Positions 26,001-33,812 of a stretch of DNA of 42,271 nt are shown in pieces. The DNA is from Deltaproteobacteria bacterium. Its GTDB lineage: Bacteria > Desulfobacterota > Binatia > UBA9968. The notes beneath the pieces were generated by a model, which was given only the letters and a program-made list of their open reading frames with translations, was not told the origin of the DNA and ran no database searches. How positions within the stretch are numbered: the first letter of the stretch is position 1; the number at the start of each line of letters is the position of its first letter. A program made the translations under genes and the position numbers. The stretch lies in the NCBI GenBank assembly GCA_016193465.1, contig JACPSE010000201.1:1-42271 (forward strand). The letters run 5' to 3'.

Positions 26001-26714
26001 TCAGGTCCGGGATGCCAGGAACTCATCAATGGCCCGGTTAACTTCCTCAGGTCTCTCTACCATAGGGAAGTGACCGGCATTGCTCAGCTTCAGGTACTGA
26101 GAGCCGGGTACTGCTTGATGAATCTCCAGTTCGTGCTCCAAAGGCGCTGCGGGATCATCCACTCCCCGGATTAGCAGGAGTGGCGGCTTGAGAGTTTGAA
26201 TACGGTCTCGTACATCGAACTGGTCCATCACTACCAAATCATGGTACTGGGCCAGCGGCCCTACCTTCCGCTGGCACTCAACGAGATGCTCCCGAAGCTC
26301 CGGCTCAACAAACGTCATGAGGTGCCGCATCGATTCTATCCATTTCCGGTGCACTTCGGGGTCTTGTGAAGCCTTGAGTCGAAACTCCAGAAAACCTGGC
26401 CTTCGCTCTTTGGGTCGTATGGCAACGTTCATCAATACCAACGCCTTGACCTCATTCGGGTAGTCCAGGCCATATTGGAGCGCGATACAAGCCCCGAGGG
26501 TGAAACCGGCCAGCACCAGCTCTTGCTGTTTACCTTGAGACCACAACCACCCCCTTAACCACTCGGCATATCGTTCCACATTCGGGCAGGGCTCTCCCAT
26601 CGGGTGTCCAGGCAGCGTAGGCGCGAGGCTGCCCGGATAGTGTTTGAGCTGGTAGACAAAGGATTCGGCGCATCCTCCCGCCCCGGGTCCATGAATGAAA
26701 ACCAGTTGAGTCAT
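26001..26714 (-). CDS. Alpha/beta-hydrolase fold protein with Thr at the nucleophile position
   Basis: Started at ATG 26714 (MTQLVFIHGPGAGGCAESFV), 10 bp after the stop of the upstream hydrolase gene; an in-frame TTG at 26747 would overlap that gene. The 237-residue protein has the oxyanion-hole HGPGAGG, the late Asp region RGVDDPAAP and the His in NAGHFPMVERPEEV. The nucleophile elbow, however, reads LAGFTLGA, with Thr72 in place of the usual Ser, Asp or Cys. It may use Thr, may be a non-hydrolytic member, or may have lost activity. It lies in the Mo-hydroxylase operon between another hydrolase and the 2Fe-2S subunit, so it may act on the hydroxylated product or an ester/amide precursor. Confidence 0.82.
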   Translation of the reverse strand: MTQLVFIHGPGAGGCAESFVYQLKHYPGSLAPTLPGHPMGEPCPNVERYAEWLRGWLWSQGKQQELVLAGFTLGACIALQYGLDYPNEVKALVLMNVAIRPKERRPGFLEFRLKASQDPEVHRKWIESMRHLMTFVEPELREHLVECQRKVGPLAQYHDLVVMDQFDVRDRIQTLKPPLLLIRGVDDPAAPLEHELEIHQAVPGSQYLKLSNAGHFPMVERPEEVNRAIDEFLASRT

Positions 26715-26724
26715 AGGAGCGCCG

Positions 26725-27588
26725 TTACTTTTGCCCGTTCGTCGCAATCTCCTCCAGTATTGGCATCAGATATTTTTTGAACACCTCAAAGTTTTCGCTC
26801 ATCGGGAAGTGGCCTAGCCCTTTCATCTCGACGAACCTCGCGCCTTTGATCTGCTCCGCCAAAACTCGAGTATCTGCGGGCGAATTAGCATAGTCGTACT
26901 CACCTGCCATAAGATAGACAGCAACGCGGGAGGTATCAATTCCCCGCGCCTTATCTCCACTCAAGTCGTGGTCTATAAAATTGTAATACAAGTCCCCTTT
27001 GGAGACGGGGGGAGCGCTTTGACCGTATGTCCAGCCGATCTCTCGCCGGTATTTCTCGGGATTACCGGGCGCCGTTTTCCCATACATTGACTGCATCCTA
27101 AATTGGTTGCTTATGCGGGGATGGTTATGGAAGTCCAATGCAGGGGCCGTCTTGGCCCTACTAAAACCTGATTCAAGCCCGATGACGGCTCTGAACGCGT
27201 CCGGGCGTTCCAGCGCTAAATCGACAGCCAGTTTTCCCCCTATGGAACATCCAAGGTAGACCGGTCTCTCAAGACCCAAAGCGCGGCTAAACTCTACTTG
27301 AAAGTCCAGAAGGAAGCCCTTGGTCAGCTTGTATTCTTCTTTCCACCACTCAACTGATTCCGGAGGCAGGGACTTGCCGTGATAGGGCAGATCAGGAGCA
27401 ATAACTTGATACTTGCGAGTAATCTCCTCATCGTTTAAGGCGTGGCGCCATAGTCGCCCGTCTGATGCTGCAGTATGCAGGCAAACAAGCGGTATCCCCT
27501 TTCCGCTTTGCTCGAAGTACACCCGATACTCAGTGCCCCGAACTACAACATAAACATATCTGCCAATGACCGGCTCAAATCTGGCCAT
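26725..27588 (-). CDS. Alpha/beta hydrolase
   Basis: Protein of 287 residues starting MARFEPVIGRYVYVVVRGTEYRVYFEQ. It shows an alpha/beta-hydrolase core: CLHTAASDGRLWRHAL after strand beta 3 with the APDLPYHGKS turn, the nucleophile elbow LGCSIGG with Ser115, an acid near Asp232 (AGEYDYANSP) and His260 (LGHFPMSENF). The catalytic triad is thus complete, in contrast to the next gene's product. It lacks a signal peptide and should be cytoplasmic. It sits 35 bp after the SCP2-like gene and 10 bp before the second hydrolase within the molybdenum-hydroxylase operon. It could cleave an ester or a C-C bond of a ring-cleavage product. The substrate is not predictable. Confidence 0.88.
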   Translation of the reverse strand: MARFEPVIGRYVYVVVRGTEYRVYFEQSGKGIPLVCLHTAASDGRLWRHALNDEEITRKYQVIAPDLPYHGKSLPPESVEWWKEEYKLTKGFLLDFQVEFSRALGLERPVYLGCSIGGKLAVDLALERPDAFRAVIGLESGFSRAKTAPALDFHNHPRISNQFRMQSMYGKTAPGNPEKYRREIGWTYGQSAPPVSKGDLYYNFIDHDLSGDKARGIDTSRVAVYLMAGEYDYANSPADTRVLAEQIKGARFVEMKGLGHFPMSENFEVFKKYLMPILEEIATNGQK

Positions 27589-27623
27589 CTATTACGCTCC
27601 TTTATTTGCCTCAAACTTTTTAT

Positions 27624-28016
27624 CTAATTATTTTGTAGCTCTCTCATAACGTCGAGCATTCGAGTCAGAGCCCAATAGTGCGCGAACACGGCCTCCATAT
27701 CGCCTCCCAGCTCAAAATTCTTACATGAAACCCCGCCATATAGGTCGGCAAAGCGAGGCGGAGGTAGAGGCTGTAAGAACTTCTGCCAGGCTTCGGCGGA
27801 GCCTTTGATGAAGAAGTTCCAGGAATCCATAAAGGTGGGATTCAATTTTATCTCTGTGATGACGCCATCGCGCACCTTAACAAGGCACCCGGAATCGCCG
27901 ACGCCGAGGAGTATGTCCTTGGAAAAAAACCTGCCGGCCAATCTAAACTCCGGGTCCGCATTGATGGCCTCCCGAACATGCGCTATCTCGTTTGGATCCA
28001 GGAAACGAACTCTCAT
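27624..28016 (-). CDS. SCP2-like small protein, first gene of the Mo-hydroxylase operon
   Basis: Protein of 130 residues. The run of LLGVGDSGCLVKVRDGVITEIK, then WNFFIKGSAEAWQKFLQPLPPPRFADL and a final helix AVFAHYWALTRMLDVMRELQ, resembles the SCP2 sterol/lipid-carrier fold: a strand carrying VxDG, then a helix with GSxExW. Such proteins bind hydrophobic ligands and often accompany hydrolases and oxygenases in degradation clusters. It precedes two hydrolases and the Mo-hydroxylase small and large subunits on the same strand. A role in delivering a hydrophobic substrate is inferred from this context. It has no signal peptide. The start is ATG 28016 with a GGAGA-type site nearby. Confidence 0.65.
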   Translation of the reverse strand: MRVRFLDPNEIAHVREAINADPEFRLAGRFFSKDILLGVGDSGCLVKVRDGVITEIKLNPTFMDSWNFFIKGSAEAWQKFLQPLPPPRFADLYGGVSCKNFELGGDMEAVFAHYWALTRMLDVMRELQNN

Positions 28017-28169
28017 GTCTGCTTCTCCGTCTTCTGTTTAAAGTAGATTCGTCACTTTCCAGAACGAAAAAAAATGGCCGGCAACAAAAGGGGTGCGCAC
28101 GCTTGGCAGAAGAAAGCGGCAAGCTTCCAAAGACCGGGGCCGAGAGCGGGGTCGCCTTGAACAGGACTG

Positions 28170-28514
28170 CTAAGAGGCGCCTACTGGAGATTCGAACCTG
28201 GGCTGCGTCCCACCTTCCACCCACTCGACCTTCAGGGTGGTCCTGCCCAGCCGGATCTCGTCGCCGTCCTTCAGCTCGGCATAACGAACCCGTCTCCCGT
28301 TCACCAGTGTCCCGTTGGTGGACTCGAGGTCCCGCACCAGCAGGCGGCTGGGAAGGGCCTCCAGCAGACAGTGCACGCCGCTGATGTAAGGGTCATCGCC
28401 CCGGAGACGAATGTGCGCATGGAGATCGCAGCCCACCAGCAGGAACCTCTCGCCCCGGCACTCGAACCGGCGCCCGGCTTGCGCTCCCTCGGTGACCCGG
28501 AAAACCCAACTCAT
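28170..28514 (-). CDS. Single FHA-domain protein with Cys in place of the conserved Arg
   Basis: The start was chosen at ATG 28514 (MSWVFRVTEGAQAGRRFECRG), which has GGGAGGG 9 nt upstream; the frame is open to 28598. The 114-residue product is essentially one forkhead-associated domain. Ser45 and His48 (SGVH) and Asn67-Gly68-Thr69 (STNGT) of the phosphothreonine-binding face are present. The GR motif after strand 2 reads Gly28-Cys29, so the Arg that normally contacts the phosphopeptide is missing. It is the last gene of the minus-strand signalling operon, 52 bp after the VWA-FHA gene. It may bind phosphothreonine weakly or act as a plain protein-protein adaptor. Confidence 0.85.
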   Translation of the reverse strand: MSWVFRVTEGAQAGRRFECRGERFLLVGCDLHAHIRLRGDDPYISGVHCLLEALPSRLLVRDLESTNGTLVNGRRVRYAELKDGDEIRLGRTTLKVEWVEGGTQPRFESPVGAS

Positions 28515-28566
28515 AGGGCCTACCCTCCCTTGCGGACTGTACGTTCTTGCGACGGCGTTGCGGCTT

Positions 28567-29850
28567 TCAGCTTTCGCCCCCCTTTTGCTCGCCCTCAATC
28601 TCTTTTGTAACCGCGGCCGCCTCTAGAATCAACGTCTTTCTTCGCCTCCCCGTTTCCCCGCTCGCTTCCAAGGGTGCTTCGCGGACCATTGTTCCGCCCG
28701 CCATGGGCTCCGGCCCGAGGAACGTATAGCGAAATTTGTCAAAGCGGAGGATGTCGCCCGTCTTGAGTAACACCTCGCCCTCGACTCTCTGCTGGTTGAC
28801 AAAGGTCCCGTTCAGGCTCCGTAGATCCTTAAGATAAAACTGCCCCCGTTGATACTCAATCTGCGCGTGATGTCCGGAGACCGTCGGCGCCGTGATAAGC
28901 ACATCATTGTCGAGATCCCGGCCAATGCGCATGACCGGCTTATTTAACCGAATGTCGTCCCGAGTCTCGATATCCAGAAGCTCGGCGAGAGGAAGCGGAC
29001 CCAACTCGGACGTTTTCTCAGCCCGACTCTCCGCGGTCGCGGAGCGCGTGCGAATAGAACGCCAGAAGAAAACGGCAAAGATGGAAAGGGCGACTAGCGC
29101 AACAGCGCCTCCCCCCATCCAGAGGGACAGATTGCCCCGCACTTTGGGAGAAGGGGCAGCCGACGGTTCTGCCGGGACTGCCTCGGGAGCCCTGCGCAGC
29201 GAAGTGGAAAGCTCCTGAAAGATCTTGCCGATCTCGTCCGCGCTCATCGCCCGGAAATATCCGCCCCCTGTTACCCGCGCCATCTCCTGTAATAAAGTGT
29301 AGTCCGCTGTCTCAGTGAAGGCGATGCTGAATAGGCGCACCTTTCGATCCCGCGCCTCGGGCAGGAGTTGCTCCCTCAGCCAGCGCTTCATCTCCTCATC
29401 CCTGGCCGCGCTCCCCGTATCCATTATGCCGTCGGTGGCTACGATGAGGGCCTGGGCGCTATCTGTCCTGCCCCTTGATTTGAGCTCGTAGAGCCCGCGC
29501 TCGACTGCGGCGGCGATGTTTGTGTTGGCCTCCCCGTAGCGGATCTGGGCGGTCTGTGCCAGCAGCGCCTCTCGCTGCTCGGCCATGGAGAGCGGAGCCA
29601 GCGGGTGCACGGGCAAAGCCTGGCCGCCGAAAAGGACCAGCCCCACGGCATCCTCGAGTCCCAGTTGGCTGATAAAATGGCTGACCGTCTCGCTCATGAG
29701 ACCCTGAGGATCATTCTTTTTCATCGATCCAGAGACATCGAGGGCAAGCACCAAATCTAGCGGTTTTCTCTGCTGCGCCGGAGCCGCCTGGGCGACGCCG
29801 AGCAGGGTTGCGGCTGCAAGCACCACCGTCATGAAGCGCGGCACTTTCAT
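28567..29850 (-). CDS. VWA-TM-FHA membrane protein
   Basis: Protein of 427 residues: signal peptide 1-25, von Willebrand A domain about 32-215 with an intact MIDAS (DVSGS at 38-42, Thr near 110, ATDG near 140), one membrane segment about 244-264, then a cytoplasmic FHA domain about 303-375. In the FHA domain Arg311 (GR), SGHH and SLNGT are all conserved. The VWA domain would lie in the periplasm and the FHA domain in the cytoplasm, so the protein could couple outside contacts to phosphothreonine binding inside. The tail after the FHA domain holds two Thr-containing segments, GGTMVREAP and RKTLILEAA, that resemble the putative phospho-sites in neighbouring proteins. It sits in the kinase operon after the TPR protein, with 46 bp between them. 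Confidence 0.9.
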   Translation of the reverse strand: MKVPRFMTVVLAAATLLGVAQAAPAQQRKPLDLVLALDVSGSMKKNDPQGLMSETVSHFISQLGLEDAVGLVLFGGQALPVHPLAPLSMAEQREALLAQTAQIRYGEANTNIAAAVERGLYELKSRGRTDSAQALIVATDGIMDTGSAARDEEMKRWLREQLLPEARDRKVRLFSIAFTETADYTLLQEMARVTGGGYFRAMSADEIGKIFQELSTSLRRAPEAVPAEPSAAPSPKVRGNLSLWMGGGAVALVALSIFAVFFWRSIRTRSATAESRAEKTSELGPLPLAELLDIETRDDIRLNKPVMRIGRDLDNDVLITAPTVSGHHAQIEYQRGQFYLKDLRSLNGTFVNQQRVEGEVLLKTGDILRFDKFRYTFLGPEPMAGGTMVREAPLEASGETGRRRKTLILEAAAVTKEIEGEQKGGES

Positions 29851-29896
29851 GTTCCTATTATACTCCGTGTAACCCGCTAAATCTCGCCTCGTGCCT

Positions 29897-31390
29897 CTAC
29901 CGGGCAGCGCACTCCCTCAGCGCTTCGTCTTTTCCCTGACGTGTCAAAAGGTATTTGGGATTTTTGCCTAGGGCCTCGTCAAAGCTCTTGCGGGCCTCGT
30001 CACAGCGCTTGAGGGCCAGAAGAATGTCGCCCCGCATATGAAACAGCGTCCAATCCGGATCGATCTGAATTCCCGTATCAACAGTTTTTAACGCCTCCGC
30101 GTGACTTCCCAATTTTTGTAATGACTGCACCTTAAAGATGAGCGCCACTCTTAACCCTGGATCGATATCCAAGGCTTGGTTGAAACTTTCTACCGCTTCC
30201 TTGTACTTTCCTAAATCTTCCAAAGCCAGCCCCCTCCTGTACCAAAGGACGGGATCCTGCCTATAAACCTCTATCCCCTTGTCATAGCTCTCCACAGCCT
30301 CCTGAAAGCGCTTGAGCCCGGCGAGCGCTTCCCCTTTGAGCTGCCAGGCGTCGTCGTATTTGGCATTAATGGCTATCGCAGCTTCGGCAGCTTTGACGGC
30401 CCCTTGAAAGTCCTTCCTTTTGAGCAATGCCCTCCCTCGCGTGACCTCTGCCAACTCCTTAGGACCCGGCTTGGGTCTCTGTTCACGGCCCCCAAGCTCC
30501 TCTTCCAGTTGTTTTCGGACCCGCTCCCTTTCTTTCTTTATTTCTTCCTCCATCTGCTTTTTCGCATCCGCCAGCATCTTCGTTCTTTCCGTCTCTAGCT
30601 GTTTTTGGGCCTGGGCCTTGGCTAGTTGCAGCTCCTTTTCTGCCTCTTTCTGAGCCTCCTCCCTCGCCTTTTGGATTTCCTTATCAATTTCCTGTTTGAC
30701 GTTCTTTAGCGCGTCCCTTCTCGCGTCCTCCCTGGCCTTCTGGACTTCCTTATCAATTTCCTGTTTGACGTTCTTTAGCGCGTCCTTTCTGGCCTCCTCC
30801 CTCGCCTTCTGGACTTCCTTGTCAATTTCCTTTTGGACGTTCTTCAGGGCGTCCCTCCTCGCGTCCTCCCTGGCCTTCTGGACTTCCTTGTCAATTTCCT
30901 TTTGGACGTTTTTGAGGGCGTCCTTTCTCGCCTCTTCCCTTGCCTTCTGGACTTCCTTCTGGCCCTCCTCTTTCGCTTTCTTCCTCTCAGCGTCAATTTC
31001 CTTCTGAATGTCCTGCTTCGCTTTGGCCAACTCCTTGGCCGCTTCTGCCTTCGCTTTGGCCAGCTCCTTGGCCGCTTCCCCCTTCGCTTTCTCTTGGGCG
31101 TCTTTAAGTTCCCGCTGGAGTTTACGTGTTTCCGCGATTCTGCCGGAGGCGTCCCTTACCGCTTTAATCAGTTGGTCATCAGCGCCGGCACCCTTGAGCT
31201 TGGCTTCTATATCCTTGGTCAGCTCAAAATCTACGCCCCGCTGGGTGACAAGCACGGCGATTCGCGCAGGCGGGAGCCCCTTCTTCAAAGCCTCCACGAC
31301 ACTCTCAGCAGAAAGGGGCTGGGCCTGGGCATTGAAGCTCAGGAGAAGTAAAAACAACAGCGACCCGAAAAAGAAAATTTTTTTCACCAT
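29897..31390 (-). CDS. Exported coiled-coil and TPR repeat protein
   Basis: Protein of 497 residues from ATG 31390. An N-terminal signal peptide or anchor (VKKIFFFGSLLFLLLLSFNAQAQ) is followed by a short globular segment (about 25-90) and a long charged coiled coil (about 90-310). The coil contains four tandem 23-residue units of the form KEIDKEVQKAREDARRDALK, encoded by the 69-bp repeats at 30684-30959. The C-terminal third is a row of about five TPR units (ALLKRKDFQGAVKAAEAAI, QEAVESYDKGIEVYRQDP, KEAVESFNQALDIDPG and similar). It is likely a periplasmic scaffold spanning some distance, with the TPRs as a docking platform. It lies 73 bp after the kinase gene in the operon. No known family name fits exactly. 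Confidence 0.85.
   Translation of the reverse strand: MVKKIFFFGSLLFLLLLSFNAQAQPLSAESVVEALKKGLPPARIAVLVTQRGVDFELTKDIEAKLKGAGADDQLIKAVRDASGRIAETRKLQRELKDAQEKAKGEAAKELAKAKAEAAKELAKAKQDIQKEIDAERKKAKEEGQKEVQKAREEARKDALKNVQKEIDKEVQKAREDARRDALKNVQKEIDKEVQKAREEARKDALKNVKQEIDKEVQKAREDARRDALKNVKQEIDKEIQKAREEAQKEAEKELQLAKAQAQKQLETERTKMLADAKKQMEEEIKKERERVRKQLEEELGGREQRPKPGPKELAEVTRGRALLKRKDFQGAVKAAEAAIAINAKYDDAWQLKGEALAGLKRFQEAVESYDKGIEVYRQDPVLWYRRGLALEDLGKYKEAVESFNQALDIDPGLRVALIFKVQSLQKLGSHAEALKTVDTGIQIDPDWTLFHMRGDILLALKRCDEARKSFDEALGKNPKYLLTRQGKDEALRECAAR
30684..30959 (-). repeat. Four tandem 69-bp coding repeats (23-residue coiled-coil units)
   Basis: Units begin at 30684, 30753, 30822 and 30891, each opening with TCAATTTCC on the plus strand. 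They encode near-identical 23-residue segments of the coiled coil in the protein at 29897-31390. Partial, more diverged units flank them on both sides. The low divergence suggests recent expansion. Confidence 0.9.
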
Positions 31391-31462
31391 CACTCCATTA
31401 CTCCATCACTCCACCACCCCGGGGTATTGGGGTTTTGGAGTATTGGATTTCGGATTCTGAAT
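31391..31462. repeat. Short-word degenerate repeats in an operon gap
   Basis: The gap has repeats of CACTCCATTACTCCAT type (period about 8), a GGGG/CCCC palindrome and the word TTCGGATTCTG. The last also occurs in the gap at 34975-35118. The array also supplies the GGAG sequences in front of the start at 31390. Confidence 0.6.
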
Positions 31463-31463
31463 C

Positions 31464-32786
31464 TCACATTGAGCAAACTGCATCTTTCTGCAACAACCCT
31501 AGCCCCTTCTCCGCGTTGCAGGCCTTGTCTGTTGCACTAACCTCCGCTTTAAGCTTGTCATCGTCAGGATCTAAGTCCTTAGCCTTTTTTAACGTGGCGT
31601 AGGCCTGCTTGTAATCTCCTTGGTCACGAAAATTTTTGGCTTGAACGAGAAGCGTTTCAACCTGCGCCGTCTTTGCTTTCTCCTGCGCCATTTTTGTTGC
31701 CTCATCCGCATCAGGTGTCGATAACGCCATATATCCGCCGGCCCCCAAAGCCAGCACGACAACGACGGCAGCCGAGATCATCTTATAATCCTGGTACCAA
31801 GGCTTGGGGGGGACAATAGCCTCCATACTGAGAGTCGCACCCGTATCCACGCCAATGCCCCCGGCCCTCTTCAGCGACTCTACCATCTCCCCCATACTCT
31901 TCGGCCGCTTCTGCGGCTCCTTCTCTATGGCCTGCATCACAACCTTTGCCACCGCGGCGGGGATCTCGTCCCTAAGCTGCTTGACTGGAATAGGCACATC
32001 CTTCAGGTGCTTCATCAGCACCGCGGTGGGGCTGGATGCCTTAAATGGCACGTTCCCGCTGAGCATCTCGTAGAGGACTATGCCATAGGCATAGATATCC
32101 GTCCTTTCAGTGACCTCCCCCCCCTCGATCTGTTCGGGCGCCATATAGGCTGGAGTGCCCATGATCATGCCCGCCTTAGTCAGCCGGGTCGACGCGCCGG
32201 TATCTGTAGCCCGTGCAATCCCAAAATCCATCAACTTGACTTCGTCCCGGCCCTTCACCACCCTGATATTCTCGGGTTTAACGTCCCGGTCGATCACGCC
32301 GGCCTTATGAACTGCTCCTAATGCGTCCCCGATTTGAACCCCCAAGCGGAGCGCCTGGCCGATATCCATAATCCCGTCGTGCATGACATCCCTCAGATCC
32401 CTCCCCTCCACGTACTCCATGGCTATGAACAAACTCCCATCATCCGTCTGATCGAAGTCGTAGGTTATGACGACGTTGGGATGGCTGATCGTCGCAGCCA
32501 GACGCGCCTCATGGCGAAACCTCTTCACAAACTCCTCGTCTCGTGCGAAATCTGAATGCAAAACCTTTAATGCAACTTTTCGGCCCAGACCAACCTGCTC
32601 GCCCAGATAGACCGCCCCCATACCTCCCACGCCCAGTTGCTTAATCACCTTGTACTTCCCCTTGATCACCTTCTCGAGGAAGGGGTCCTTCTTCTTCTCT
32701 TCGGCCTCAGGAAGAGTTGCCCCATCTTCCTTACACACCACCGCATCATCCGGATATTGCTGCCCACATATGGGACAAGATTTCAT
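31464..32786 (-). CDS. Transmembrane Ser/Thr protein kinase with N-terminal zinc ribbon
   Basis: Protein of 440 residues with AGGGAG before ATG 32786. A short zinc-ribbon-like start (Cys4, Cys7, Cys18, CKEDG) precedes a Hanks-type kinase domain about 44-308: glycine loop LGVGGMGAVY, Lys74 (VALKVL), Glu93 of helix C, catalytic loop DRDVKPEN with Asp168 and Asn173, and DFG at 187-189. The usual HRD His is Asp166, while the catalytic Asp is retained, so activity is expected. A membrane segment at about 337-355 and a TPR-like tail (about 375-420) follow. A Thr site in TGATLSMEAIV lies just before the membrane. It presumably phosphorylates Thr in partners carrying FHA-binding sites. The PP2C gene is 47 bp upstream. 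Confidence 0.92.
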   Translation of the reverse strand: MKSCPICGQQYPDDAVVCKEDGATLPEAEEKKKDPFLEKVIKGKYKVIKQLGVGGMGAVYLGEQVGLGRKVALKVLHSDFARDEEFVKRFRHEARLAATISHPNVVITYDFDQTDDGSLFIAMEYVEGRDLRDVMHDGIMDIGQALRLGVQIGDALGAVHKAGVIDRDVKPENIRVVKGRDEVKLMDFGIARATDTGASTRLTKAGMIMGTPAYMAPEQIEGGEVTERTDIYAYGIVLYEMLSGNVPFKASSPTAVLMKHLKDVPIPVKQLRDEIPAAVAKVVMQAIEKEPQKRPKSMGEMVESLKRAGGIGVDTGATLSMEAIVPPKPWYQDYKMISAAVVVVLALGAGGYMALSTPDADEATKMAQEKAKTAQVETLLVQAKNFRDQGDYKQAYATLKKAKDLDPDDDKLKAEVSATDKACNAEKGLGLLQKDAVCSM

Positions 32787-32833
32787 CTAGACGACTCCCT
32801 AGCTCTCATGCTCTGCCAGCTACGCGACCTTGG

Positions 32834-33775
32834 TTAGCTTCTCCTCCATTGCCAGAAGCGCCAGCCACGTTGCCCTACATCATCAAAGCTAAATGGCTTG
32901 TTCACCACCACCTCATCTGGAGAGGGTGGTTGCAGCCTCTCTCCCTCGAACCTGGCCACTATGACCGTAATATTGTCTTCCCCGCCCCTCTCGCGAGCCA
33001 TTTTTATCATCTGCTGGCACGCCTGTTCAGGCGTTGAATAACACCTTAGAATATCTTTTAACTCCTCGGCTTCAACTTTTCCCCACAAACCGTCGCTGCA
33101 GACCACGACAGAATCACCTCTCCTCAATTCCTCAAAGGAAAGCGCAACGTTCACCTCCGGCTGGACTCCCAGCGCCTGAAGTATCACATTACGCTGGGGG
33201 TGCTTTTTGGCCTCCTCAGGGGTCAAAGCGCCGGAGGCGATTAAATGAGCCACCAGGCTCTGATCCTGGGTCATCTGACCCAGGAGACCGTTTCGAAGGA
33301 TGTAGCCACGACTATCACCTACCTGAGCAAAGAAGACGGCACCGTCGTAAACTGCGGCCGCGGTAATGGTCGTCCCCATTCCTTTGCGCTCTTCGTTATT
33401 CCGGCTCTCTTGATGGATCGCCGCGTTTGCCTGCTCTACGGCCTTTTTTAGCGCCTCAACAAAATCCCGCCTGCTGATCCGAGAGATTCTTCCCAATTGT
33501 TGGGAGAGATTGTTGCTGACCAATTCCACTGCCATTAGGCTCGCCACCTCCCCGGCATTCGCTCCACCCATTCCATCAGCAACAACGAACAGGCTCCCCT
33601 TCTCACCCACCACATGGTCTAAAGCTGAGGAGGCGATCTTCCGCTGCCCGTTGGTTAAATCGGCCATAACAAAGCTATCTTCATTGTTGGTCCGAACCAC
33701 CCCAACGTCGCTCTGGCCAAAAGCCACAACGTTTACCCTTTTTCTCCTTATACGTAGCGTGGAAAATTCTAACAT
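32834..33775 (-). CDS. PP2C-family Ser/Thr protein phosphatase
   Basis: Protein of 313 residues with the metal-binding motifs of bacterial PP2C (Stp1/PrpC) enzymes: SDVGVVRTNNEDSF, VVADGMGGANAGE, FFAQVGDSRGYI, VVCSDGLWGKV and GGEDNITVIV. It removes phosphate from Thr/Ser with two Mn or Mg ions and normally opposes the kinase encoded with it. The start at ATG 33775 is uncertain; an in-frame GTG at codon 17, preceded by an AGGAGA-rich stretch, would give the more usual N-terminus. No membrane segment is present, so it is cytoplasmic. It sits between the active kinase (47 bp downstream) and the pseudokinase (37 bp upstream). Confidence 0.93.
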   Translation of the reverse strand: MLEFSTLRIRRKRVNVVAFGQSDVGVVRTNNEDSFVMADLTNGQRKIASSALDHVVGEKGSLFVVADGMGGANAGEVASLMAVELVSNNLSQQLGRISRISRRDFVEALKKAVEQANAAIHQESRNNEERKGMGTTITAAAVYDGAVFFAQVGDSRGYILRNGLLGQMTQDQSLVAHLIASGALTPEEAKKHPQRNVILQALGVQPEVNVALSFEELRRGDSVVVCSDGLWGKVEAEELKDILRCYSTPEQACQQMIKMARERGGEDNITVIVARFEGERLQPPSPDEVVVNKPFSFDDVGQRGWRFWQWRRS

Positions 33776-33812
33776 AAACCTGTCCTGGACGCCGGCTCAA
33801 AACCGCCGGCGG

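Noticed and set aside
28182-28201. tRNA T-arm-like sequence (GGTTCGAATCTCC on the minus strand)
   Set aside because: It is the coding end of the FHA-only gene (residues RFESPVG). No anticodon arm or acceptor stem can be built around it.
30684-30959. CRISPR-like array
   Set aside because: The 69-bp repeats are directly adjacent without spacers, in frame, and encode a coiled coil.
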